NCBI GenBank assembly: GCA_027622275.1
Contig: JAQBZB010000008.1
Span: 1-64,000 of the forward strand
DNA length: 64,000 nucleotides
From: Planctomycetota bacterium
Lineage (GTDB): Bacteria; Planctomycetota; Planctomycetia; Pirellulales; Pirellulaceae
Direction of reading: 5' to 3'
Both the position numbers and the translations under genes were made by a program. Below are positions 26,913-34,644 of the stretch, one piece after another. Every line of letters begins with the position of its first letter. Position 1 is the stretch's first letter. The notes under the pieces are model-generated. The model did no database searches, was not told the DNA's origin, and saw nothing but the letters and a program-made list of their open reading frames with translations.

Positions 26913-28037
26913 TCAATCTGACTCGATCCAGCCACCGCCGAGTACACGATCACCGTCGTAGCAAACGACTGCCTGTCCGGGCGCGATCCCGAAGGGAGCT
27001 TCGTCGAACTTGACGTGCAGACGCCGGTCGGCCAACACTTCAGCCGTCGCTGGCACGGCGGGTGCGTTGTAGCGGATCTGAGCATCGCAGCGAAACCGCC
27101 CGGCGGGCGGATCGGCCAGCCAATTCGTGTCGGCTGCCGTCAACTCGTCTCTGGCCAATTCATGGCGCTCGCCGATGACAACTTGCCGGAGCGCCGCGTC
27201 GATTCGCGTCACAAAGTACGGCTCGCCCATCGCGACGCCGAGCCCCTTGCGTTGTCCGACGGTAAATCGCTCGATGCCGGTATGCTCGCCGACAACTCGG
27301 CCATTTGTCGTGACGATCTCGCCCGCCGTGTCGATGCCGGTGCGACGTGCGCGGACGAATTCGTCGTGCTTGCCGCTGGTGACGAAGCAGATTTCCTGGC
27401 TGTCTTTCTTTTCGGCAACATTCAATCCCAAGCCGCTTGCGATCTCACGGATCTCGGACTTCTCATAACCGCCGACCGGCAGCAGCATCCGCGACAGGCA
27501 GCGTCGCTCAATGCCGAACAGGACGTACGATTGATCCTTCGAATCGTCGCTGCCTCGACAGAGCCGAGGTAAAACCTCGTCCGTCGACAGCAACCTCGCG
27601 TAGTGCCCCGTCGCCACAAACTCGGCATCGACGCTGTCCGCATAGTCGAATAGCTTCCCAAACTTGATCCAGTTGTTACACATCACGCATGGGTTCGGCG
27701 TGCGGCCGACGGTGTATTCGTCGACAAAGTAATCGATGATCTGCCGGAACTCGGCCTGAAGATTCAGGGCGTAGAACGGAATGCCCAGCCTGTCGGCGAC
27801 GCGCCGTCCGTCTTCGGCGTCCGACGCGCTGCAGCAGCCTTGTTTGTGGTCGGCACGGTTGTTCAGCAGCGGCAGCAGCGGGCTGTTGGCTTGGCTGCCG
27901 TCGACCGAACACGCCTCGACCGCTTCCTCGCCGTGCCGCATGAACACACCGATCACTTCGTGTCCTTGCTCGACCAGCAAATGCGCGGCGACACTGCTAT
28001 CAACACCGCCAGACATGGCCAAGACAACACGCGACAT
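26913..28037 (-). CDS. mnmA: tRNA-specific 2-thiouridylase MnmA
   Basis: This 374-residue enzyme thiolates U34 of Glu, Gln and Lys tRNAs. The PP-loop is at the N-terminus (AMSGGVDSSVAAHLL). The catalytic Cys pair lies in NPCVMCNNWIKFG and DSQEICFV, and the C-terminal beta-barrel ends GQAVVCYDGDRVLGGGWI. An insert of about 25 residues after the first strand (containing LLPLLNNRADHKQGCCSA) is of a type seen in some relatives. It follows the TGA-containing redoxin gene by 54 bases and is probably co-transcribed. It converges on the NtrC-type gene with a 6-base gap. Confidence 0.95.
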   Translation of the reverse strand: MSRVVLAMSGGVDSSVAAHLLVEQGHEVIGVFMRHGEEAVEACSVDGSQANSPLLPLLNNRADHKQGCCSASDAEDGRRVADRLGIPFYALNLQAEFRQIIDYFVDEYTVGRTPNPCVMCNNWIKFGKLFDYADSVDAEFVATGHYARLLSTDEVLPRLCRGSDDSKDQSYVLFGIERRCLSRMLLPVGGYEKSEIREIASGLGLNVAEKKDSQEICFVTSGKHDEFVRARRTGIDTAGEIVTTNGRVVGEHTGIERFTVGQRKGLGVAMGEPYFVTRIDAALRQVVIGERHELARDELTAADTNWLADPPAGRFRCDAQIRYNAPAVPATAEVLADRRLHVKFDEAPFGIAPGQAVVCYDGDRVLGGGWIESD

Positions 28038-28091
28038 CGTAGATCGAGAATCCCAAAGAGGAAGAAAGCGGACGCTTCCATCCTATCGGCG

Positions 28092-28688
28092 TCAACGCTC
28101 GCCAACAATGTTACTCCCGGCGAGAAGCTCCAACTGCGCGATCAATTCTCCGTTGGTCGGCTGGTCCGCCGTGTGCTTCGGCAAGTGGATGTAGCGTAAG
28201 ACACCCGCGCGATCGACGATAAACGATCCATGCAGTTGCAGAACGTCCCCGACGGGTTTGCCGACCCCGGCTCGCAAGGTCGCCTTGAGTCCACCGGCCC
28301 AGACGGCTGGGCCGGCTACTTGCCAGACACTCGCGCGTGGAACGCCATACGCTTGGTAAGCGAGACGCTTAGGATCGGCCAGACAAACGAAAGGCAATCG
28401 GTTTCGGTCGCGGAAGGCGGCAGTCTGCTCGACCGATCCCATCGTAATCACGGCGACTTCGCCGCCAGCATCGAGGAACCGCTGGTAGTCTTCACGCACG
28501 TCGACCACGTGCTCGCGGCACATCGGTCAGCCGAAGTGGCGGACAAACAACAACACGCAAGGCCGCGACTGCCAGAGCGAAGACAGCCTAACCGTGTTCC
28601 CCGCATGGTCCGCGAGGCTGACATCTGGCGCCCGGTCGCCAACGGCGAGTGTCGTCTTCACAGCTTGTCTCGGACTATTCCTATTCAT
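28092..28688 (-). CDS. Peroxiredoxin-like protein, probable selenoprotein (UxxC)
   Basis: The frame from 28688 to 28092 gives 198 residues if the TGA at 28527-28529 is read through. The first half is a thioredoxin-fold start (VGDRAPDVSLADHAG, then CVLLFVRHFG). The TGA is codon 54 and is followed by PMCREHVVDVREDYQ. AhpC/TSA-like redoxins have FGCPxCRxH here, so TGA replaces the first active-site Cys, giving U54-P-M-C57. The rest is normal for the family (AVITMGSVEQTAAFRD, LADPKRLAYQAYGV, HGSFIVDRAGVLRYIH). A SECIS-like hairpin follows at the right distance. Without read-through the product would be a useless 53-residue stub. The start is uncertain: an in-frame ATG at 28802 also exists. Confidence 0.8.
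28496..28512 (-). promoter_or_regulatory. Candidate bacterial SECIS element
   Basis: On the minus strand GCACGT-GGTCG-ACGTGC forms a perfect 6-bp stem with a five-base loop GGTCG. Twenty bases lie between the TGA (28527-28529) and the loop. The loop core GGTC matches that of the well-known E. coli fdhF element, at almost the same distance from UGA. It would let SelB deliver selenocysteinyl-tRNA at codon 54. Confidence 0.65.
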
Positions 28689-29168
28689 GGCCGATTCTGC
28701 TTGCGTCGGTGTTGTTGAGCGGTCGCATTCCTTGTGCGGGTATGAACGAGCGATTTGGACTGCGGCGACTTGTCGCCGCTTTCCCTCTTGTGGCGCAGCC
28801 ACTTTCCAAGTCTTGCTGACCTTCCAGGATTAAAGCGGCCTCGCCGCAAACGAAAGCTGTGACAAGTCACAGCACTCCAAATGTCTGATTGGCACGCGCA
28901 ATGCTTTCGTTGGTATCCAGCATAACAGAGGACTCGAAACCGTTGGTTATCCGCCAACCGTGACTGCCTGGAACGACAACTTTACAATTTGCCAAAGATT
29001 GGGGTTGTAAAGATTTCAAAACCGAGTCACATTCTGGCCTCGGTTAGACGGAAGATTCTGCTAGCACGCGCCGCAGGATTTGGCTCGCGCCGGCGGCGGC
29101 AACAGGACGTTGCTGCTTGACGTTGTCTAACAATTCGTAAACGACTGATCGATCCACGGAGGGACACG
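28689..29168. other. Divergent intergenic region
   Basis: These 480 bases separate the leftward redoxin gene from the rightward thioredoxin-protease gene. The only clear structure is the palindrome at 28856-28873. The part around 28980-29020 is relatively AT-rich and may hold a promoter. No RNA gene was recognised. Confidence 0.5.
28856..28873. promoter_or_regulatory. CRP/FNR-like palindrome
   Basis: GCTGTGAC-AA-GTCACAGC has perfect 8-base arms with a 2-base centre. The half-site TGTGA is that of CRP/FNR-family regulators, although the spacing between TGTGA and TCACA is four rather than six bases. It lies about 170 bases before the redoxin start and 295 before the thioredoxin-protease start. 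Confidence 0.45.
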
Positions 29169-30584
29169 ATGGTCACTCTCAACGCGCTTGCACTCGTTGT
29201 CGCCCTGGCCGGAAGCGGCGAAACCGTCTTGCTCGACTTTACGTCGCGGTCATGTGGGCCTTGCCAAACAATGGAGCCGACGATCGGGCGGCTGACTCGC
29301 GATGGCTATCCTGTCAGACAGATCGACGTCGCGCAGCATCCGGAAATCGCCGCCCAGTTCCAAGTCACGGGCGTACCGTGCTTCGTCATGTTATCGGACG
29401 GCCGAGAAATCGATCGTGTTGTCGGCGCGTGCAGTCACGCCCGGCTTGTCGAGATGTTCGCCAACGCACAGCCCCAATCATCGAGCGCCGCACCCAACCG
29501 TCTCCGTCCGGCTTCAAACAACGATATCGTGCGGGCTCAATCGCCCGAATCGACACTCGTCGCCATAGCCTCTCCAAAGACGAACGTCGCCGACCCTCGC
29601 CGCCGTGCGTTCGACGCCACGATTCGACTTCGAATCGAAGACGCGGGCGGCCACTCGGTCGGCACCGGCACGATCGTGGATACGCATGGCGACGAAGCAC
29701 TGGCCATTACTTGCGGCCACATCTTCCGCGACTCGGGCGGGCAAGGCCGCGTCCTGGTAGACCTGTTTCCCGAGGGACAACCGCGCACCGTCGAAGGTAT
29801 CCTCATCAGCTACGACCTCACGCGCGACATCGGCCTGGTGAGATTCGTGCCGGGATTCGCTGTGTCGCCCGTGAGGATCGCCCCCGCCGGCCATCGCTTT
29901 GCCAATGGCGATGTCGTCTTCACCGTCGGCTGTGACAACGGTCGCGAGCCGAGCGTCCGAGACAGCCGGATCACGTCGATCGATCGTTATCTGGGTCCGC
30001 CCAACATCGAAGCGACCGGCGAACCGGCACAAGGACGCAGCGGCGGCGGCTTGTTCTCGCAGGATGGCTTTTTGATCGGCATCTGCAATCACGGCGATCC
30101 CAAGGACGACGAAGGGATCTATGCCTCGTTGCCAACGATTCACTGGGAACTCGACCGCGTCGGCCAACGACGGCTGTATCAGCCGAACGCCGAGGCACTC
30201 GCCATGCAAGGATTATCTCCCAGCCGAATCGAGCCGCGGCGGATCGGAGCGAATCCCGAGGCGACCGCTCGAACCGTCTCGCCGGTGGCCATGGCAAGCG
30301 CCACGCTAAAAGACGTCGCGAGAAGTGATCTCGCAAACAGTGACACCGAGGTCATTTGCATCGTCCGCTCTCGCGGCAATCCTCAGGCACAGGAGCGAGT
30401 TTACGTCCTGGAGCAACCGTCGTCTGAGTTACTGGACCGATTGGCGCGGGAATCGCGGGGGGCGATGACAGCAAGCCAAGTCGCCACGCGACACGTACGA
30501 CCAGTCACGCCGAGACCAAACTCGCTCCAAGCCACCGCGGCAGGCGAGCCAGTCGTTCGGGCGCAGTCAGCCGACGGCCGGTAG
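29169..30584 (+). CDS. Thioredoxin-trypsin-like protease fusion
   Basis: This 471-residue protein follows a GGAGGG site. Residues 10-105 form a thioredoxin domain with C29-G-P-C32 and a cis-Pro segment GVPCFV. A trypsin-like (S1) domain follows at about 155-340. His184 lies in TCGHIF, Asp220 in TRDIGLV and Ser291 in GRSGGGLF, giving a complete triad. The C-terminal 120 residues are low in complexity with no recognised domain. The N-terminus is only weakly hydrophobic, so export is uncertain. I infer a redox-linked quality-control protease. It stands as a single gene. Confidence 0.85.
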   Translation: MVTLNALALVVALAGSGETVLLDFTSRSCGPCQTMEPTIGRLTRDGYPVRQIDVAQHPEIAAQFQVTGVPCFVMLSDGREIDRVVGACSHARLVEMFANAQPQSSSAAPNRLRPASNNDIVRAQSPESTLVAIASPKTNVADPRRRAFDATIRLRIEDAGGHSVGTGTIVDTHGDEALAITCGHIFRDSGGQGRVLVDLFPEGQPRTVEGILISYDLTRDIGLVRFVPGFAVSPVRIAPAGHRFANGDVVFTVGCDNGREPSVRDSRITSIDRYLGPPNIEATGEPAQGRSGGGLFSQDGFLIGICNHGDPKDDEGIYASLPTIHWELDRVGQRRLYQPNAEALAMQGLSPSRIEPRRIGANPEATARTVSPVAMASATLKDVARSDLANSDTEVICIVRSRGNPQAQERVYVLEQPSSELLDRLARESRGAMTASQVATRHVRPVTPRPNSLQATAAGEPVVRAQSADGR

Positions 30585-30787
30585 GTCGCGGTCGCCGGCC
30601 CAACCAGCGTCGAAACGGTTGCACATCGATACTCACTTCAACCGTCACGATCAACACAATCGTACGTCGTTCCGGCCAGCGTCGCGGCATACCGCGCTTC
30701 CTTTCGCGCTCGAAGTCCGCGTCCGCTGACCTGATCTATACTTTGGGCAGGGCAGCGGGGAAGATCTCCTACAAGTTGTGCGGTTCG

Positions 30788-31012
30788 ATGCATGCGTCAT
30801 TAATACAGTTCAGCTTCTTGTGTCTGGTTGCTCTGGTGAATCTCTGTTTGGGCTTCGCCATCGCGTCGCGTTTGGGATGGGGGCCACCTTTGGCGGCGCT
30901 GTTTCAGATCTACCAAGCGGCACCAACCGAACCGCCCGAAACTCGTAATTGCAAATCGGCGCCGAACGCTCGCGCAGAACGGTCGGCTTCCGAAGAAACA
31001 ACCGTCGAATAG
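30788..31012 (+). CDS. Small membrane-anchored protein, N-terminal part of a TAG-split frame
   Basis: From the ATG at 30788 the 74-residue product has one transmembrane helix (about 5-28, LCLVALVNLCLGFAIA) followed by an Ala/Glu-rich tail. A TAG at 31010-31012 ends it. The same frame then stays open for 200 codons with the same acidic composition, so this may be the first part of a longer protein. Membrane anchors of this form precede charged regions in other planctomycete proteins of unknown function. Confidence 0.55.
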   Translation: MHASLIQFSFLCLVALVNLCLGFAIASRLGWGPPLAALFQIYQAAPTEPPETRNCKSAPNARAERSASEETTVE

Positions 31013-31015
31013 CAA

Positions 31016-31612
31016 GTGGATGCTGACGAGCGAACCGCCGCCGACGAACCGTCCAGCGATGACGCAGCTCAAGTCAATGATGGTACGCCTGAAGGCGAAG
31101 CGGACTCGGAGTCCGGCCTGGAAGAGACGACGTCTGCTGGAAGCGACAAGCCGCTTCCGTCTGTTGAGACAACGATCGAGGAACTCGATCGCCTCTTGAA
31201 CATCATCGAGGAAGTCGATCGCTTACTGGAAATCAGCTTGGCGAACCTGTCAGCTTTGCGCGGCCAATTCGCGACACACGACGCGTCACTCGAAACCGGC
31301 GACGTTGAATCGCTCGCTGAGCAATTGAACAAGTCCGCTCAGGATGTCTTACAGCAACTGGACACGCAATCGAACCGTCTCCGGCAGGCCGTCGGCCTGA
31401 GCGACCCGTCTCTTCGTGTCGGGCGACTGGTTTCCGGTCTTCGGTCGGAGATGAACGACGCGTTGGTCCAACTTGTCGTGTTAGATGTCGATGAATCATC
31501 CCTTGCCGATTCAATGGCAACGCTGACTGCAACGATCGATTCGATCACGGATCATTACCGTGCAACCCGCAGCCAGCTTGACGAAGCTGCGGCGACAGCA
31601 GTCGCAGGATAA
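31016..31612 (+). CDS. Acidic coiled-coil protein, C-terminal part of a TAG-split frame
   Basis: This frame begins with a possible GTG at 31016, four bases after the TAG of the preceding small gene and in the same frame. Residues 1-45 are a Glu/Asp/Ser-rich linker. Residues 50-195 are predicted to be helical and amphipathic (IEELDRLLNIIEEVDRLLEI and later repeats). No ribosome binding site stands out, which favours one gene interrupted by a stop. Function unknown. Confidence 0.55.
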   Translation: MDADERTAADEPSSDDAAQVNDGTPEGEADSESGLEETTSAGSDKPLPSVETTIEELDRLLNIIEEVDRLLEISLANLSALRGQFATHDASLETGDVESLAEQLNKSAQDVLQQLDTQSNRLRQAVGLSDPSLRVGRLVSGLRSEMNDALVQLVVLDVDESSLADSMATLTATIDSITDHYRATRSQLDEAAATAVAG

Positions 31613-31646
31613 TGACAGGCAGGAATCCGGCAGAATCCGCTGACGC

Positions 31647-32888
31647 CTACCACACGCCGGAAGCTTGATTCGCCTCGAGCCGCCGCTCGCGATCGGGATC
31701 GGCCAAATAGACGGCCGTTCGCGCCAGGATGCGGGCTCCGATGCGGAGTGCCTCTTCGTCGATATCGAACGTCGGCGTATGCAGTCCCGATCCGCCAACG
31801 CGATCGGACGTGCAACCAAGCCGAATCATCGCGCCTGGAACTTGGTCGAGATAAAACGCAAAGTCCTCGCTCCCCATGCTCGGTCGCGAGATCTCTTCGA
31901 CTCCGTCCGGCTCAAGCACTTCGCGCGCCGCGAGCCGCAACACTTGGATGATCTTCGCGTCGTTCACGACCGACTTGCAACCAAGTCCGAATTGCACATC
32001 GATCTTCGTCTCGCTGGTCTGACCGACGGAACTGGCGATCCGACAGATGTGCTCCATCGTCTTACGTCGCACGACTCCATCCAACGTTCGAATCGTACCT
32101 CGCAGCGTCACGCATTCGGGAATCACGTTCGCATGATCACCACCATCGATCTGGCCGATCGTCACGACAACGGCATCCTGGCTGTCCGTGACGCGTGGAA
32201 TGAACAAGTAGAGCGCGTTCACGAGTTGAGCCGCCGCCGCGATCGGGTCGCTCGCTTCGTGCGGTCGCGCCGCATGACCACCCCGGCCATGAATAACGAT
32301 CACCATTTCGTCACAGTTGGCGGTCAGCACACCGGCTCGGAAGCCGACGTGTCCGACCTGACGAGTCGGGTCCATGTGAACGGCAATCAGCGACGTGACG
32401 TCTTCCAACGCACCGGCCTTGATCATGCCGGTCGCACCCGCGCAAGTCTCTTCCGCGGGCTGAAAGATCCCGCGAAACGCGACATCCCACGGCAACTCGC
32501 CGCTGTCTTGAAGCGTCTTCAAAGCGGTAACCGCTCCGAAGACCGTGGCCGTGTGGGCGTCATGGCCACAGGCGTGCATCACACCGTCGTTTTGACTGCG
32601 ATAGTCGACTTGCTTCGCGTCGTGAATGTGCAGGGCATCGAGATCCGCGCGAATCGCGACGCGTGACGTCGCCGGCTTGGCATTATGATCCACGATCAGG
32701 CCGCAACCCTCTGGCCCCATCCGAACCGCGAAGCCCAAATCGCCGAGCAACTGGTAGAGATACAAGCTTGTATCGCGTTCTTGCCCAGAGAGTTCGGGAT
32801 GGGCGTGCAGGTGGCGACGGATCTTAACCAGTTGCGGATACTGCTGGTCGATAGCTCGATCGAGTGATTCCCGCCAATCGTTGGACAT
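31647..32888 (-). CDS. M20-family amidohydrolase
   Basis: This 413-residue enzyme belongs to the M20D peptidase group, like hippurate hydrolase or N-acyl-L-amino-acid amidohydrolase. Metal and catalytic residues are visible in LHAHPELSGQE, ACGHDAHTATVFG and FQPAEETCAGATGMI, with GRGGHAARPHEASDP in the dimerisation/lid domain and MGSEDFAFYL near the end. The start at 32888 matches the family N-terminus (MSNDWRESLD); the longer frame to 33074 is rejected. It probably removes acyl groups from amino acids. A small membrane protein gene starts 21 bases upstream on the same strand. Confidence 0.92.
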   Translation of the reverse strand: MSNDWRESLDRAIDQQYPQLVKIRRHLHAHPELSGQERDTSLYLYQLLGDLGFAVRMGPEGCGLIVDHNAKPATSRVAIRADLDALHIHDAKQVDYRSQNDGVMHACGHDAHTATVFGAVTALKTLQDSGELPWDVAFRGIFQPAEETCAGATGMIKAGALEDVTSLIAVHMDPTRQVGHVGFRAGVLTANCDEMVIVIHGRGGHAARPHEASDPIAAAAQLVNALYLFIPRVTDSQDAVVVTIGQIDGGDHANVIPECVTLRGTIRTLDGVVRRKTMEHICRIASSVGQTSETKIDVQFGLGCKSVVNDAKIIQVLRLAAREVLEPDGVEEISRPSMGSEDFAFYLDQVPGAMIRLGCTSDRVGGSGLHTPTFDIDEEALRIGARILARTAVYLADPDRERRLEANQASGVW

Positions 32889-32908
32889 CGTCAACTCGCT
32901 GCTGGTTC

Positions 32909-33166
32909 CTAGTCGTCCTGCTCTTCTTGGAGAGCTTCTTCGCGAAGCACACGCGTCATCCAGCGGCCCCAGACGACATAATGAAATCCAATCATCCCAA
33001 AAAATAACAAGCCGCCGAACACCAAGGCCGACCCGATGGCACCGGTCGGCAGCATCAACAGCGTGCCGGAGCAAACCGTCCCGATGACTAATACCATGAT
33101 GACCGTCAGAAGGGAGTTACTCGCTCGCTGCGGCGGATCTGGCGGTTGTGGGGGGCGTTCGAGCAT
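32909..33166 (-). CDS. Small membrane protein
   Basis: This 85-residue product has a Pro-rich N-terminus and two hydrophobic helices (about 18-40 and 44-66), then a charged tail ending EEQDD. No family with a known role is recognised. It lies 20 bases before the M20 amidohydrolase on the same strand and may be coupled to it. Confidence 0.7.
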   Translation of the reverse strand: MLERPPQPPDPPQRASNSLLTVIMVLVIGTVCSGTLLMLPTGAIGSALVFGGLLFFGMIGFHYVVWGRWMTRVLREEALQEEQDD

Positions 33167-33324
33167 GGAGTGCTAAGCTGGAAGTGGTTTCGTCAGTTGG
33201 CTCGTCGCATTCTAGTCGACTGTTCACGGTTCGGCCAGCTTCACGCTGTGGGCTATTAAGCACGAGGTCTGGTCGAGTAGAGTCAACGACGGCATCGATG
33301 TATGCCAGATTCGTTCGCTGGTCC

Positions 33325-33564
33325 CCAACGGGCTTGCCCCGTTGGAACCAAAGATTAACTAGTTAGAAACTGCCGCAGGCAACGCAAGGCCCCCACGAGC
33401 TTGTCTCGTGGGTGAATAAGGTTCTTGCGGGCACGTCGCCATTCAAGCCGCGTTAGCCTCGAATCTCATTCACCGAACGGGACAAGCCCGTTGGGGTCTC
33501 GCCGTTGGTCCCGTTCGTTACTAACTCACCAATCTAGTGTTCCAACGAGACAAGCTCGTTGGGG
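33325..33564. repeat. Cluster of four short hairpin repeats
   Basis: Four palindromes of one pattern occur: CCAACGGGCTTGCCCCGTTGG (33325-33345), CCCACGAGCTTGTCTCGTGGG-like (about 33392-33412), AACGGGACAAGCCCGTT (about 33477-33493) and AACGAGACAAGCTCGTT (about 33544-33560). They vary between ACGGG and ACGAG arms around a GCTTG or ACAAG centre, so arms co-vary and stems are kept. They look like dispersed planctomycete hairpins. Confidence 0.8.
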
Positions 33565-33591
33565 ACAGGAGTCCCGCGGAGAACCCACGTT

Positions 33592-33723
33592 GGTAGTGGT
33601 ACAGTTTGGCGATTTCCATGGAAACCCGACGCGTCAGCGAGGACGCCGCGTGTTGCCTCGCTGACGCGTCGGGTTACGAGGCATTCACCTCTACGCATCG
33701 AGATCGTCAAACTGTACCACTAC
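33592..33723. repeat. Nested long inverted repeat
   Basis: Outer arms of 21 bases (33592-33612 and 33703-33723, one mismatch) contain GTGGTACAGTTTG. Inner arms of 20 bases (33623-33642 and 33656-33675) are perfect and contain GACGCGTCAGCGAGG. The inner unit resembles a repeat common in Pirellulales genomes. The outer unit may be a second element into which the first inserted. Confidence 0.85.
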
Positions 33724-33807
33724 CCCCACGTTCACTCCCTGGACGCCGAAGTGCTACGCAGTAAACTCAATCGTTCCCTGCCCCGAACTCAACATGTCAC
33801 AACGCTA

Positions 33808-34629
33808 ATGTGTTCCCCCTGCGCCATCGAAATCGTCAACCACGATCATCCACGCGGGCCGTTTCGTGCCGCGATCTTCGATTTCGACGGCACCTTGTCG
33901 CTGCTCCGCCGAAACTGGCAAGCTGTCATGATTCCGATGATGGTCGAGATCCTGGCGGAGACGGGAACGACGGAGACCCGCGACGAGTTGCACCATTGCG
34001 TCGACGAGTTCGTGATGCGGCTGAACGGCAAGCAAACGATCTATCAGATGATTCAGCTCGCCGAAGAAGTTACGAAGCGAGCCGGCGCGGCGTTGGAGCC
34101 GCTGGCGTTTAAGCGTCAGTATCACGATCTTCTGTGGGAGCAAGTCGGCGAGCGAGTCGAGTCGGTACGCGACGGCCGCATCCCAGCCGACTTGCTGACC
34201 GTCCCCGGCTCGCGGCCAATTCTGGAATGGCTCAAACAGCAAGGCACGGCCATGTACCTCGCCTCGGGCACGGACATCACCTACGTCCGTGACGAGGTAG
34301 CCGTGCTGGGACTCGATCACTTCTTCGGCGATGACATCTACGGAGCGATTGACGATTACAAGAATTTCTCGAAAGCCATGATTCTCGAACGGATGATTTG
34401 CGCTGCAGGTTTCGCTGGCGGCGAAATTGTTGGCTTTGGTGATGGTTTCGTCGAAATCGAAGAGATTAAGAAGGTTGGAGGCTTGGCGATTGGTGTGGCG
34501 AGCGACGAGGAAGCTCGCGAAGGGATCAACGCCTGGAAGCGGAACCGGTTGATCCAGGCTGGTGCCGACATCATCATTGGTGACTATCGCGAGCTTGACT
34601 CGCTGGCCGGTCTGATTCCACTCGCCTGA
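33808..34629 (+). CDS. HAD-superfamily hydrolase
   Basis: This 273-residue protein has HAD motif I FDFDGTLSLL near 25, motif II around YLASGTD, and motif IV GFGDGFVEIEEIKKVGG, with a helical cap between I and II. It should be a phosphatase of small molecules. The start at 33808 begins shortly before motif I; the longer frame runs through the repeat region. It is followed directly by the deoxyhypusine-synthase-like and PfkB-type genes, and the three appear to form a module. Confidence 0.87.
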   Translation: MCSPCAIEIVNHDHPRGPFRAAIFDFDGTLSLLRRNWQAVMIPMMVEILAETGTTETRDELHHCVDEFVMRLNGKQTIYQMIQLAEEVTKRAGAALEPLAFKRQYHDLLWEQVGERVESVRDGRIPADLLTVPGSRPILEWLKQQGTAMYLASGTDITYVRDEVAVLGLDHFFGDDIYGAIDDYKNFSKAMILERMICAAGFAGGEIVGFGDGFVEIEEIKKVGGLAIGVASDEEAREGINAWKRNRLIQAGADIIIGDYRELDSLAGLIPLA

Positions 34630-34644
34630 TTGGGTCGCCTTCGC

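Larger units (their letters stand above)
33167..33807. other. Repeat-rich intergenic region
   Basis: No gene is supported in these 641 bases. They contain four short hairpin repeats (33325-33564) and one large nested inverted repeat (33592-33723), each described separately. Confidence 0.7.

Noticed and set aside
30505-30690. 61-codon minus-strand frame after the thioredoxin-protease gene
   Set aside because: Arg/Pro-rich, overlaps the end of a supported gene, and no convincing ribosome binding site or homology was recognised.
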